Source: Rubripirellula tenax | Lineage (GTDB): Bacteria > Planctomycetota > Planctomycetia > Pirellulales > Pirellulaceae | NCBI RefSeq assembly: GCF_007860125.1 | Contig: NZ_SJPW01000002.1 | Span: forward strand, 1,341,768-1,405,767 | Length of the DNA: 64,000 nucleotides | Reading direction: 5' to 3' | The notes under the pieces: generated by a model | Seen by the model: the letters and a program-made list of their open reading frames with translations, nothing else | Told to the model about the DNA's origin: nothing | The model's database searches: none | Program-made: the position numbers and the translations under genes | Part shown: one piece after another, positions 56,601 through 63,838 of the stretch | Position numbering within the stretch: the first letter of the stretch is position 1 | Layout: every line of letters begins with the position of its first letter

Positions 56601-59600
56601 ACTTGACCACGGGCTCGTATCAGGTCGAAATCCGTAGCGCCAGCGAATACGTCAACTCGGCTCGCGAGATCGCCCCCGTCGATCCGTCGAACCAGTTGAA
56701 GAACTTCCGCACGTTCGATACCAACCAACGTCTAAGTGATTCACGTACGATCGAAGCCCTTCCCGCGAACTTGCTTCGCGATGGTTCGTCGTTCTCGATT
56801 TTCGACGGACGATCGACGGTTACTTTCGAATTCAACTTGACGGAAGCGTCCAGCGGAGTGACTCCTGGCCGTGTTGAGATTCCGTTCACGTTGCAGGCGA
56901 TCGAAGAAGGAAGTCAAGACTTTGATGCGGTAACGGGTCTGCCAATACCGGGAACCGGAACGATTCGTCCACAAACGGCATCGGAAGTCGCCGCGAATAT
57001 CATCGCAGCAATCAACCGAGCCGACGTGCAGTCAATCTTGAAGGTTCCGGCATTGAGCGCCGCCGGCGTCGACAGTGATTCGAGTCCCGTCATCAACTTG
57101 TTTGCCGACGTGGTCGTCAACAATGGCGATGGCGCACTGGCATCGGTCGGACTGAGCAAATTGACGGGCGACGATAACCGCGACCGCGATGGTCAAGGCA
57201 TCATCCTGATCGAGAACAGCCGTTTCCTTTACAACGCGGGATACGGCATCGCGATCTCGCACGGATTGACGGCAAACGTTGCCGGTGAAGACACGCCATC
57301 GATCGTGCGTTACCCACGCAACTTGGTCGAACTGAACAGCGAAAGCATCACGCCCGGCGTCATCATCCAAAGCAATATCCTGGCCTTCAACGACTTGGGC
57401 GGATTGCAGATCGACGGAATCGCGTTGGGTGCGAACGACACCTCAAGTGATCCCATTGCCTTCGATCGCATCGTCAACAACACGATCATCGGCGGCCAGA
57501 TCATTGCGGGTGTGAATTCGCCTCCGCAAACGTTTAGCGGAACCTTGTTCCCACAAGGCGTCATCTCGTTCGCGGACGCCGTTGTCAATTACTCGCCTAA
57601 CGCTGGCGGAACTTCACCGACGACTGTTCACCAAGATCCCGACCAAGCCCTCGGCGCACCCGACGGCAACGGTCGCGGTCCGGAACCAACCGACGGCACG
57701 ACGACCGTATCGCTCGGACTCGGCGGAACGTTGACACTTCAATTCAACGACAACCTGCTAACCGGAAGCGGTGATTCGCGGGCGGACTTGATCGTCTACG
57801 AAACGGGTGCGATCGAATCGGTTCGAGTCGATATCAGCCGCGACGGCATTCAATTCGATAACGTCGGAACGCTTGGTGGACTGACCAATTCGGTCGACAT
57901 CGATGCGTTCGGATTCGGTACCCAAGATCGATTCGCATTCGTTCGCCTGACCGACTTGCGTCAAGGCGGGCTGACCGGCACGGCGTTGGGTGCGGATATC
58001 GACGCGGTGGGTGCGATCAGTTCGGTGCCAATCGAGCGGTTCACCGCCGGCGGTACGGGTATCGAATTGGTTGGAAATGCCGCGCCCGTGTTGTTGAACA
58101 ACGTTATCGCGAACACTGAAAACGGAGTGATTCTCGATCCGGCCAACACATTGCCGATTTTGGGCGGAAACACGTTCTATCGAAACACCGCCAATGTTCC
58201 CGACGGCGTTTCGGTGGGGCAATTTGCTCAAGAATTGACGGATGCCGAAGTGGTCTTCGTTGGTGCCGCCGACCTAGTCTTTGCACCCGCAGCCGGTTCG
58301 CCCATCATCGACAGCTCGATCGACTCGCTCGAAGACCGATCCAGTCTGACAACCGTTAAGAATCCGCTAGGTCTTCCGCCATCGCCAATTTTGGCGCCGC
58401 GATTGGACGTCAACGGTCAACTTCGCATTGACGATCCAAACGTGGAAACGCCGAGCGGTTTGGGTGAACGAGTCTTCAAGGACCGCGGTGCATCCGATCG
58501 TGGTGACCTGGTTGGCCCGCGAGTCGTCTTATTGACGCCTCAAGCTGCCAACCTGGGATTGGGTTCGGGAGCGACCAGCGTCTTTGGCGACGCGCCGCGA
58601 TACTTCGAGATCCAATTGATCGACGGCATCGCGCCCGCCGACGTGACACCGGGTACCGGGATCGACGACCGCAGCGTTTCGAACCAGTCGGTGTTGTTGC
58701 TTGAAAACAATGTCGCGCTGATCGAAGGCATCGATTATCGATTCGGTTACAACCCGACCACCAACGTGATTCGCTTGACGCCGATCGCCGGTGTTTGGAA
58801 TGAGAATTCGACGTACGTCATTCGCATGATCGATGCCACGGACGCGATCGTCTCTGCTTCCAACGGTGTCTCGTACACCGACGGTGGCGTACTTAACATC
58901 CGCGACCTCGATGGTGCGACGACAAGCTTCGAGTACGAAACCGGCATCACCTTGCGAGTTCCCGCCGGAATCATTGATGGCAACACGGGTGAAGGCGTTG
59001 AGATCGAAGTCTTTGATGGTGTCAACACCATTATCTTCGAACTTGATAATGATGGACTTACCGATTCTTTGAATGTCGCCGTTCCGATTCCGCTAGCTGG
59101 AAACGATTCGTTGGTTGCGACGGCGATCGCCAATGCCGTCAACGCATCAAGCCTGAATCTGACGGCAAACGTTTCGGGTACAGTCGTCCAGTTCTTGGGC
59201 AGCAATCCGCTGGCCACCGTCACGCAGACACCGATCGTGTTACCCGTCACGGGAGCCATCGGAACCGAGATCGGGTTCGGTTTGCAGATTCCGGTCGACG
59301 GTGCTGCTGTGGCCGACACGGTCCAAGACGGCCAAACGTTCGTCGTCCGCCGCGGTGCGAACACGGCGGTCACTTTCGAATTCGATACTAACGGAACCCT
59401 CGATACCGTCGGCGCGATTCGCGTCGCGCTACCAGCCTTCGCAACGCTTGATCAAATCGCCGACGAAATCGTGCGAGTGGTCGGCGGTGCGGGACTTGGC
59501 TTGAGTCCGTCGAATGCCGGATTCGGACGAGTGTTCCTTGGTGGCGATGCGAACTATTCGGTCGACCTGACCGAATCGACGCTAACGCAACTGGGCTTAC

Positions 59601-60886
59601 CCGGTCAGACCGCGTCGTTACCGATCGTGATTCCGATCGACTTGTCGGCCAATCAAGTGTCCGTATTGATCGCCGAAGCGATCAACAATGCGGGACTGTC
59701 GGGCGTGACCACGTCGATCGTCGACTCGCGAATCTTCGTCGAAGGCACTGCCGGCGCCAGCGGAGTCGGGGCCGTCGATACGGTTACGATTCGCGATGAA
59801 GTCGGAAACCTGCTGCAAAGCAATCAAACCAACGGTCGCACCCAGTTGACGATCTTCGTCGGCGGCGGGTTCGATTACGGTGACGCACCATCGCCGTACT
59901 CTTCGTTGTCGGTGGATGGAGGTCCTCGCCATCGCCTCGGTGGATCGCTAACGCTAGGCCAAACGGTCTCGGCAGATTCGGATGCTCAAGTTCCCAATGC
60001 TGATGATGACGACGGCGTCACAATCGGCACCGTTCGCGGCGGATTCACCACGAACGTGGCCGTCGAGGTTCGCAATTCGGATCCGACGCTGACCAACATC
60101 TACTTGGATGCTTGGTTCGACTGGAATGCCAACGGCGTGTTCGAGTTGTCCGAGGTCCAGCGATTCGGTACCGCCGGAACCGGACGCTCGGTGATCGGTG
60201 TTGGCGTCAACAACTTGTTGATCGACGTGCCGGCGAGTGCCGTGGTTGGTGAAATCTACGCTCGATTCCGTTTGAGCGGCGATGACAACCTGGGTTCGAC
60301 TGGCGATGCACCCAACGGTGAAGTCGAAGATTACCGAATCTTGGTTTCGAACAATCCGTTCCAAAATCCGACCGGACGCTTTGACGTCAACGCCAGCGGT
60401 GTTGTGACGCCACTGGATGCATTGCAAATCATCAACGCGATCGATCGCAGCGGTGGGCAGAACATTCGCCTTGATTCGCTGCCGTTGCCCATCAACTTGC
60501 CTGCGTTCCCCGACGTCAACGGTGATGGAACCGTTTCGGCGATGGACGCGTTGCAAGTGATCAACCAATTGGCACGCCTGCCCAATACGACCGGTGGATC
60601 GGGCGAATGGATTGGTGAAGGTGAAGCCAGCGGGTTTGTCCAAGTGGCCAGCGGCGTGCTGGCTTCAGGTGCGACGCGAGTGGGTGACGAGGTGATCTTG
60701 CAGCTACAACTGCAATCAAGTGTTTCCACCGCCACCGTGGAAGCTCCGGCGACCAAGACGAGCGTCTTCGACAGCCCCGTGATGGTCGAACTTGATGCGA
60801 TCGTCGACTCGATTGCCGAAGACAGCGCCGCCGCTCGCAGCGACGACGCAACCGGTGCGTTGGACCAACTGTTTGCATCGTTCTAA
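44633..60886 (+). CDS. Giant mosaic LEPR-XLL/dockerin surface protein (5417 aa)
   Basis: One open frame of 16.25 kb from ATG 44633. N-terminus: a very basic stretch then the planctomycete motif LEPRQLLAG (51-59), believed to be a sorting signal for large extracellular proteins. Further on: two repeats of a Thr/Ala/Asn-rich module (about 100-340), a region resembling a zinc-protease neighbourhood but without HExxH (about 642-700), pre-peptidase C-terminal (PPC)-type domains (about 803-913, 2126-2175, 2487 on, 3729 on), parallel beta-helix segments with DWGGI (about 1123 and 1484, and 4181 on), an APDG-type discoidin-like domain (about 4338-4465), a FDYGDAP domain (5080 on) ending GEVEDYRI (5229-5236), and paired dockerin-like calcium repeats (5248-5315, FDVNASG...PDVNGDGT). 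A tail of about 100 Ser/Ala/Val-rich residues ends it. Probably a secreted adhesin or envelope protein. Confidence 0.88.
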   Translation: MTLRDSLLRTGKRMSALEHDVEPIGHTAKDAARRLRQKRRRQDRRLLTEALEPRQLLAGPDLIGIQPNEGSLLQNGTELNVSPRELVFRFDDNANIDPSTLSAIRITRAGEDGVFESATATSDLGTSGQVLVEFRAAQTGSLGNGVQVVFTSSSRTGSSLPILTVADRTLTVDVNSNPGQPTRVADLISAINGNAAASGLVEAIQVSGPSQGEIGTRVPTGLTLTLIGANSAEAVTDFGTNGAVRVRVVSELPGVDGRGTQVQIERRDFGGQANPVVVVTGSLIRVQLNSNASFPSTAADFITAINTNPDASQLVTAVLQEGSVSTPIGGGTAALPNLTLSGVTDVVVQPGFVGLGDSPREVVFRFAEPLPDDLYQIDILGSGPISLRNSDGELFQDGVDLTRRFRINLGPKVVAVVPEPVRRDAATGALSPDVGKIEVHFNDDDLDKNLAETAGFYQLVFTRDTATNRDDVIVPLTNKPVYNNITNIVTLDYGRPLSRLPDPANTGQFLSGAVRLRVGTSEGLASAPTVIPLTTGVDQAGSTFDSAFNLDSQWAVSATTTSSARLSGEIFNTSSYDLTLPGPDLPGTRQIRQDDPSRLARTVPLDYLRNGADTVNGISVIQYDFAPSWLGDDPTRPGISEDKTYFNIISEQQKQRVREVMSLYSEYLGISFVEVEGGPTSQAAISIAVGDLYGTVTTLDNAGTVSSDGGIAVATRDRNGDGIADLGVMDFQDFDESIDDQFGGEFFRGAMFTVGQLLGYGYADDLPQPVTQSTSFIFTPGTDNEPAFPSVADIVHGQYLYRPDSTDIDLYKFTLASRGSLSIEAFAERLTNPSLLDTTLRLYQLGPQGSFVEIAQNDDYFSNDSAIDVENLPAGSYMIGVSARGNNNYDPSIEDSGFGGLTEGNYELAINFKPAATSGIRDAGIGTTSQVLDGDGDNRAGGVFDFWFVPTDSNNTLYVDKAASATAGTIGTVGNPYREIDLAIAAARPGDTIRVVGNGGVDGRVETPLDNFAYQIGFSNNGLPLVDGSSLNLPKDVRMVIDSGAILKLSGARIGVGSVSPLIDASNSALQVLGTPSIIGTNGLPARDATNQIIPGSVYFTSLNDRTIGMGSTTTTPRAAQPGDWGGIDFRGDLDASDESRRNREDEGVFLNHIQYADMRYGGGAVSIGGRLVAVSPIDMAMTRPTIINSNISDSADAAIAATPDTFAETRFTEPAFQSGGAFTPDFSRVGPEIHGNTIVDNSINGLFVRVVTRTGDVVEKVTQATRFDDTDIPHVLTENLVIQGTPGGPLLQSSAPSSLLIRLQPTLTGSVPVGTYAYRITNVDSRGLESASSQTSVSVALAATGGIRLTQLPTTGAGSDFVSRRLYRATIDPTTGLPGEFRFVEQLNASDTSFTDNDAVGTTLLSTATQVLRSRLDASLVIDPGTVLKIDGARIEARFGGNLTAEGSPSLPIVFTSLEDQRYGSGGTFDTNDRGDEGELNPGDWGGIYIGAASSASIDQAVIAGAGGTTRIEGGFASFNAIEVQQGHLRLANSRLEQNANGRGNTNGERVGRGDNAAGAVFVRAATPIIVDNLFIGNEAGALSFDINSLSSVEVNDPGRATGLIDKSNVIGNAGPLVQGNVLSDNSVNGMVIRGGQLATAGVWDDIDIVHVVNDSIEIPNQHIFGGLRLQSDARGSLVVKFLSDEGETAGIVVGGSLATASDEFRDIADRIGGSLQIIGHPDFPVILTTLADDTAGAGFTLAGLPQLDTNNDGNVIDDLAGQQNDGFIRLPTGPEVDRGTVIDNDVDVNTPGYFEASIGAGNAVNFGGSGVTVEDLAAGAVLVNQNYVFQYNTYIDLPGSVVNLANTTVTQAPTLIADDVVESRGTFPGPNGTVNWVATSSFLDGVTRLFSKLDLDGGAAALGDIRVISYLDEDVEGVSDDILVTSGTPGASDFRAFTIDGPRRIGFSHGGYYIPDGTNLINATYEGWAADQFNELQTAIQAGTQAFSIPGTIDLNSLPQGADPDFGTRFGPADVTTAFSWAAVATETTSTVTAFLELLAQDPSLVAPAQQFDSGLWNGIVIREAASDRNVSAIAESEPVRTAFIDSNSIPSQSQFLGELAPNEQSGDENRRLGFVVEGAISKKSDLDVFSFVGQSGTEVWLDIDRTGSQLDSVVELIDANGRVLASSNDSILAETNPAALFTASGVNPDAAQPLSVVTERLQAQQITISESIVDATGGSLALSIVGVTTPVLVSTAQFLQDPAGSIAGALQNAYPTQLGTISATLLRRAPRVVNPNNPSVITRPGDSFVVQLRFDSGLFAGRQVPGVIVTTSTITGASVTASTASVLLDSQLQDSYSTNAKDAGMRIVLPGEAGTRNLYHVRVRSSNTTNALDFTTLNDTTKLKSGLSEGAYQLQIRLQEVDEHAGTQIRLADVRFAQNGLQIIGQPLHSPLLGEEYEIPGDNDSLANAQQLGYYGAGAVGEAGPLQSDRLAKSFAGTISSATDVDWYSFDVNYENLTRGPNDPPLYLSTVFDLDYADGFARADMALYVFNAAGELVYVGGDSNIADDLPGVASSNNTNDLSRGSAGTQDPYIGAAELAEGTYFVAVANQGTVPLPIDQFFNQASANPLLRLEPIDSVRRIAEDRIYRTTPLGVVDDTGNFGFDSTGQAFLLSAGGTTLINQEPITRSNGTIIEVGSLLSINRTTGGLELDAAGDPIVVGVAGGATASSPTVPVLFDNNSIVTNTFDDTLLYVNTANSLILVNPFTGVTYGSVGTFGDEIRDIAFRSNGELFGYSDNGNPAIGDDAWFYHRIDTGNATLSAPLSVGAGISTFNDLVGDLILETASDDGLEVEGITIREFQGSEVGYFVANRPTNRQGLSYFTNVLYRFDEETGLATGPPFDLNEQDAGAGTTPRENGQINTAPVGTFGNRLGITGANELNTAGISVPSLFDGDSFTVSNGAERVTFELNQSFTLTANTTQPVRDGDTFTIDGVVFEFDAGQRLALSNVSPAGTLNAGNTVQVQGANGQIRTFEFTRLGAASSGNVAISLVTPQGAALPIDQIATALSNAINANIADAGAISRAGEVFFTGSNALQLTTGGPGVAVLGSGGVTSPNAVPVVVTENVSSDQLIATMTRAIRGAGISVSSKGTQLSLPSATTVSISDPSALSLTGAPGVTSGNIAVLLLPTDDAATIAQRISLAVETASDNNTLPNVSAVPDGHSILFQGGVVESATGNLVAGGIAPTGNAPGGGGFVTGIEIVNGNLYAVSDNGGLFRVSSGELNTFGNRQVGTYVTTSTDLAGLNFTGLRAGPVTALGADGQQLRDLLFGITANGSIYAFNTRGELQPVFAGGRTSISTGVGGALGLDFSIVDYNLWHVTGTRGNDAGHGINALDSGTRAATPGGSSLAFNFETGAFNGNYPSAAEQPVIRNATGVIVNPRQDGTDFDRSFNVPGGAKGAVQSNPFSLEGIASADEPMLYFNYFADTPDFSDRLRVFVVAADGVEHVVASNSFARGTGFADDDFDDAPLSGAYDDDIDVDVQQLFNQAGTWRQARVPLGEFAGQEGLSLRIEFSTSGNTNSSTQSIRTTSGKSLIEGQSLVINGQEFSIDLTPAVSVPSGLTISSLYTDPNAIASVTIDGQAYVFNDGTRTLPVGAISVPLANPIASLSSDQVAGALAEAIRVTPPTGTVTSGVNFSDAADTPAGGNRRNDLLFEATPLPYSGGIATIQGTGRLGNFDATGVPINIDDVDLVSVNVTAGTTISVDVDLDFDPNLNAAIRFFDALGNSLDAEAIANVINDTIDYTATSDGTIYIGISGRGNESYDPRVPGTTQNGQIDSYTVSVGVTPNLSVLTNGNLIETNGLASITTSPANLFAVSGQQTLTGLPIRVSRFMSAAEVAGAVQLALADRFFEGNLGAIPTSGAVVQLPALTLNESGPFVSASDRFAGGGTGSILDGSRDNAAEGVYLDDFVIGFAERGEIATGSNVVDTAFITDARPQFATPADPTSNLTTGSYQVEIRSASEYVNSAREIAPVDPSNQLKNFRTFDTNQRLSDSRTIEALPANLLRDGSSFSIFDGRSTVTFEFNLTEASSGVTPGRVEIPFTLQAIEEGSQDFDAVTGLPIPGTGTIRPQTASEVAANIIAAINRADVQSILKVPALSAAGVDSDSSPVINLFADVVVNNGDGALASVGLSKLTGDDNRDRDGQGIILIENSRFLYNAGYGIAISHGLTANVAGEDTPSIVRYPRNLVELNSESITPGVIIQSNILAFNDLGGLQIDGIALGANDTSSDPIAFDRIVNNTIIGGQIIAGVNSPPQTFSGTLFPQGVISFADAVVNYSPNAGGTSPTTVHQDPDQALGAPDGNGRGPEPTDGTTTVSLGLGGTLTLQFNDNLLTGSGDSRADLIVYETGAIESVRVDISRDGIQFDNVGTLGGLTNSVDIDAFGFGTQDRFAFVRLTDLRQGGLTGTALGADIDAVGAISSVPIERFTAGGTGIELVGNAAPVLLNNVIANTENGVILDPANTLPILGGNTFYRNTANVPDGVSVGQFAQELTDAEVVFVGAADLVFAPAAGSPIIDSSIDSLEDRSSLTTVKNPLGLPPSPILAPRLDVNGQLRIDDPNVETPSGLGERVFKDRGASDRGDLVGPRVVLLTPQAANLGLGSGATSVFGDAPRYFEIQLIDGIAPADVTPGTGIDDRSVSNQSVLLLENNVALIEGIDYRFGYNPTTNVIRLTPIAGVWNENSTYVIRMIDATDAIVSASNGVSYTDGGVLNIRDLDGATTSFEYETGITLRVPAGIIDGNTGEGVEIEVFDGVNTIIFELDNDGLTDSLNVAVPIPLAGNDSLVATAIANAVNASSLNLTANVSGTVVQFLGSNPLATVTQTPIVLPVTGAIGTEIGFGLQIPVDGAAVADTVQDGQTFVVRRGANTAVTFEFDTNGTLDTVGAIRVALPAFATLDQIADEIVRVVGGAGLGLSPSNAGFGRVFLGGDANYSVDLTESTLTQLGLPGQTASLPIVIPIDLSANQVSVLIAEAINNAGLSGVTTSIVDSRIFVEGTAGASGVGAVDTVTIRDEVGNLLQSNQTNGRTQLTIFVGGGFDYGDAPSPYSSLSVDGGPRHRLGGSLTLGQTVSADSDAQVPNADDDDGVTIGTVRGGFTTNVAVEVRNSDPTLTNIYLDAWFDWNANGVFELSEVQRFGTAGTGRSVIGVGVNNLLIDVPASAVVGEIYARFRLSGDDNLGSTGDAPNGEVEDYRILVSNNPFQNPTGRFDVNASGVVTPLDALQIINAIDRSGGQNIRLDSLPLPINLPAFPDVNGDGTVSAMDALQVINQLARLPNTTGGSGEWIGEGEASGFVQVASGVLASGATRVGDEVILQLQLQSSVSTATVEAPATKTSVFDSPVMVELDAIVDSIAEDSAAARSDDATGALDQLFASF

Positions 60887-61153
60887 GTCGAATTTCGATC
60901 CACGTGATCGCGAGCGGTACCCGATCGGGTCATCGCTCGCGATCGCCGATCGAAATCCGGCCGATTGATGAACGTTTGTGCGCTGTCGGTTTTCACCGGC
61001 GCGATGATGATGAATTCGGGTTTCAGGAAATTTGCGCAGTTGGCGGCAACAGTTTCGATTGTTTGGCGTCTAACACATTGCAACATTCAAATGCACCGAT
61101 AACCCCATTGTCGTTCATCTCTCATCAATCCTTTTCCCAAGAGAAGCCTCCCC
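60887..61153. promoter_or_regulatory. Gap between the two LEPR-XLL genes
   Basis: The 267 bases hold no supported gene. Near-palindromic words GATCGCGAGCG (60907-60917) and CGCTCGCGATC (60935-60945) form an 11-base perfect inverted repeat 10-60 bases after the giant gene stop, a possible 3' hairpin although no T-tract follows. The remainder should contain the leader of the next gene. Confidence 0.5.
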
Positions 61154-63838
61154 ATGCCGAGACGGTTTCTATCGGCCCGACAAAGTGAACGGAGACGACG
61201 TCAGCTTAGGCGGCTGATGAACGTCCAGCGGTTGGAGACTCGGCAGTTGATGGCGGCGGATTCGATCGGCGTCACGCCCCAGGACACCGGGGAATTCTTA
61301 CTCGGCAGCGTTGGCGTGACACCCGTCTTCTTGGAAAGCAACGGCGAGATCGATGCCGAGTCCCAGAACTGGACGGCGACCGAGATCGACGAAATGCTTG
61401 CGAAAGTCACCACGGGGGTCAATTGGTGGAGCGACACGCTGGATTCGCTCGACACGGTCCACGATCTGGAATTTGTGGTCGATGATACGTATGCACGAAC
61501 CCCGTTTGAAACGCCTTACGAACCCATCGATCGCAGCACCGGTGCGCTCGACGAATACATCGGCCACTTTGTAACCGAACTCGGTTATGGCGACGCCCGA
61601 TCAATCGAAGAAGCCGTCCAGAGGTTCAATCACGACCAACGACTCAAGTTGGGTACCGATTGGGCGTTCACGATTTTTGTCGCGGACTCGTCCGACGACC
61701 CCGATGGTCTTTTCGCGTCCGGCGGCAGCTTTTCGGGCGCCTTTGCGTTCGCCGGCGGTCTTTTCGTTGTCACTCCGTCGACTCGTCCGGCATCCACCAT
61801 CACGCACGAAATGGGCCACATTTTTTGGGCCCGCGACGAATACCAAGGCGGCGGTTCCTACACTGACCGTCGCGGATACTACGACACCCAAAACCTGAAT
61901 GCGGCCGATAATCCAAGTGAGGGATTTGTTCAAGAAATCAGCATCATGCGGGGCGGCGTCCCGCTGCAGTCGGCGTACGAGGCCCACGTCAGCCCCGCGG
62001 TCACCTTGGCGATGGTGGGTTGGCAGGACTCTGATGGCGACGGCATTTTTGATCTCGCCGATGTGCCGCACGCGATCAACGCCGTCGGTCACTTCGATGT
62101 GGAAACATCGCTGTATCAATTCACCGGAACCGCGTCCGCGGTGCCGCTGCGCAATCGAAACTCGTCGGGTGTCCAAAGCGACATCACGCTGGGCCGGATC
62201 AGCGAATTGCAATATCGATTGGACGATGGTGCTTGGACCGTCGCGGCCACGCCAGACTCGCAAGTCGCCTCGTTCGACGTTTCCGTGATGATCGACGAAC
62301 CGTTTTCGACGATCGATTGGCGAGTGATCGACACCGCAACGGGCGTGACCAGCCCGCTTGTTTCAAGCACCCGCGCGGTCGCTGCGGTCGCCCCCGCCAG
62401 CATCGCTGGTGTCGTATTTTTTGACGAGAACGGCGACGGAATCAAATCGATCGACGAATCAACGCTTGCGATGACCCGGTTCGACGTCACTCGGCCGGAC
62501 GGATCCCCCTTGTTCGGCGGACGGACCAGCGCGGATGATCTGGCTGACGGCGTCATTGATGACGCGGCAACCGGTTCAGTTTCGATTGCCGCCGATGGCC
62601 TGGTAAGCGACGAAGAAGCGGGCGCGTTTGTGATCGATGGTACCGATCAACGCGTGTTTCAATCGTTCGATTTGCAACGATCCCAGTGGATCCACCGCTG
62701 GTCGTCTCGCGTTGCCATGACCGCTGCGTTTGACGAAACCGTGGGCGATGTTTCGGTATCGTTTGTCGGACTCGACGAAACCAGTTACGGACGCGTCGAA
62801 GCCTTCGATAGCGACGGCAACTTGATCGGTCGACAAACTTCGGCCGCGATCGGCGAGGGACAATCCGTCGTTGTTGAAGTCACCGATCCACGCGGGTCGA
62901 TCGCCAGCATTCGCGTGTTCGGTCACGCCAACACATCCGTCGCGATTTCAGCACTGGAATACGGCGTCAATCCATCAACGGGTGGCGCGCTGGTAACGAC
63001 CGATGTTTCTGGGGCCTTGCGATTGGCGAATCTGCCCGATGGAACCTATTCGGTTTCGCTAGCTGCCGAACTGCCGATTCATTCCTTCGGTTCCACGCCG
63101 ATCGAGGTTACCGTCTCGGGTGGCACCAGCTCTTTTGTGGTCGCCGGGGCGACGCGTGTAGACAGCCCTCGCTACAACGCGGCGAACCCCGCCGATGCGA
63201 ACCAGGACGAGGAAGTCACCGCACGTGACGCCCTGGTCATCATCAACGACGTAACTCGCAACGGTTCCCGAATCTTGGACGCCACCGACACCGTCGGTTT
63301 TGATGTCGACGTCAACAACGACGGTTCGGTTTCAGCGCTCGACGCATTGGTGGTGATCAACGAATTGGCCCGACGACAGAACTCCGGTAACGGCGAGCAC
63401 ATCCGTACAGGTTCTGCGGACGAATTGATGCGTGCGTGGCCCGAACCCCTGCCGATCTCTGCGGATTCGCCCAAACAGGTGCCCCAAACAGCGTCCAAAT
63501 ACCTTTCCCAAACCGGTTCATCCGCCGCATCTTTGCCAATCGCCCAATCAGAAATGATTGCCAATGTCCGGCGAATGTTCAACTTTGACGGTTCAGAGGC
63601 CGTTGATGAAAGGGAGTACCACTGGGTAGCCGATACTACCTTCGGGGCAGATGGCCAGAACGAGTTGCAGCTTGGCGGTCGCGAAAGATTTTTAGAAATT
63701 TTCTCGAAACACGACCGCCAGACGGCTTCAAAAACCGGCGAAACCGGGACCAAGAGCACTTTGCCGCAGGAATACGGTGGATTGTTTACGACGATCGACC
63801 TCGATTTTCAGGAACCTTTGGGCGACTCAGCGCTCTAA
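61154..63838 (+). CDS. LEPR-XLL-type secreted metalloprotease-like protein with dockerin
   Basis: 894 aa from ATG 61154. A basic N-terminus with the LETRQLMAA motif (27-35), a variant of LEPR-XLL, is followed by a protease-like domain (about 60-310). It has a zinc motif HEMGHIFWARDEY (His 218, Glu 219, His 222), a typical HExxH with a following Asp/Glu as possible third ligand. Next come an Ig-like or SdrD-B-like region (SIAGVVFFDENGDGIKSIDE, about 415-434), and near the end paired dockerin/EF-hand-like repeats (678-742: DANQDEEVTARDALVIIND, DVDVNNDGSVSALDALVVIN). The C-terminal 150 residues are polar and of unknown role. The dockerin pair closely resembles that of the giant neighbour, so both may bind one partner or surface scaffold. 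Catalytic activity is likely but not shown. Confidence 0.85.
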   Translation: MPRRFLSARQSERRRRQLRRLMNVQRLETRQLMAADSIGVTPQDTGEFLLGSVGVTPVFLESNGEIDAESQNWTATEIDEMLAKVTTGVNWWSDTLDSLDTVHDLEFVVDDTYARTPFETPYEPIDRSTGALDEYIGHFVTELGYGDARSIEEAVQRFNHDQRLKLGTDWAFTIFVADSSDDPDGLFASGGSFSGAFAFAGGLFVVTPSTRPASTITHEMGHIFWARDEYQGGGSYTDRRGYYDTQNLNAADNPSEGFVQEISIMRGGVPLQSAYEAHVSPAVTLAMVGWQDSDGDGIFDLADVPHAINAVGHFDVETSLYQFTGTASAVPLRNRNSSGVQSDITLGRISELQYRLDDGAWTVAATPDSQVASFDVSVMIDEPFSTIDWRVIDTATGVTSPLVSSTRAVAAVAPASIAGVVFFDENGDGIKSIDESTLAMTRFDVTRPDGSPLFGGRTSADDLADGVIDDAATGSVSIAADGLVSDEEAGAFVIDGTDQRVFQSFDLQRSQWIHRWSSRVAMTAAFDETVGDVSVSFVGLDETSYGRVEAFDSDGNLIGRQTSAAIGEGQSVVVEVTDPRGSIASIRVFGHANTSVAISALEYGVNPSTGGALVTTDVSGALRLANLPDGTYSVSLAAELPIHSFGSTPIEVTVSGGTSSFVVAGATRVDSPRYNAANPADANQDEEVTARDALVIINDVTRNGSRILDATDTVGFDVDVNNDGSVSALDALVVINELARRQNSGNGEHIRTGSADELMRAWPEPLPISADSPKQVPQTASKYLSQTGSSAASLPIAQSEMIANVRRMFNFDGSEAVDEREYHWVADTTFGADGQNELQLGGRERFLEIFSKHDRQTASKTGETGTKSTLPQEYGGLFTTIDLDFQEPLGDSAL

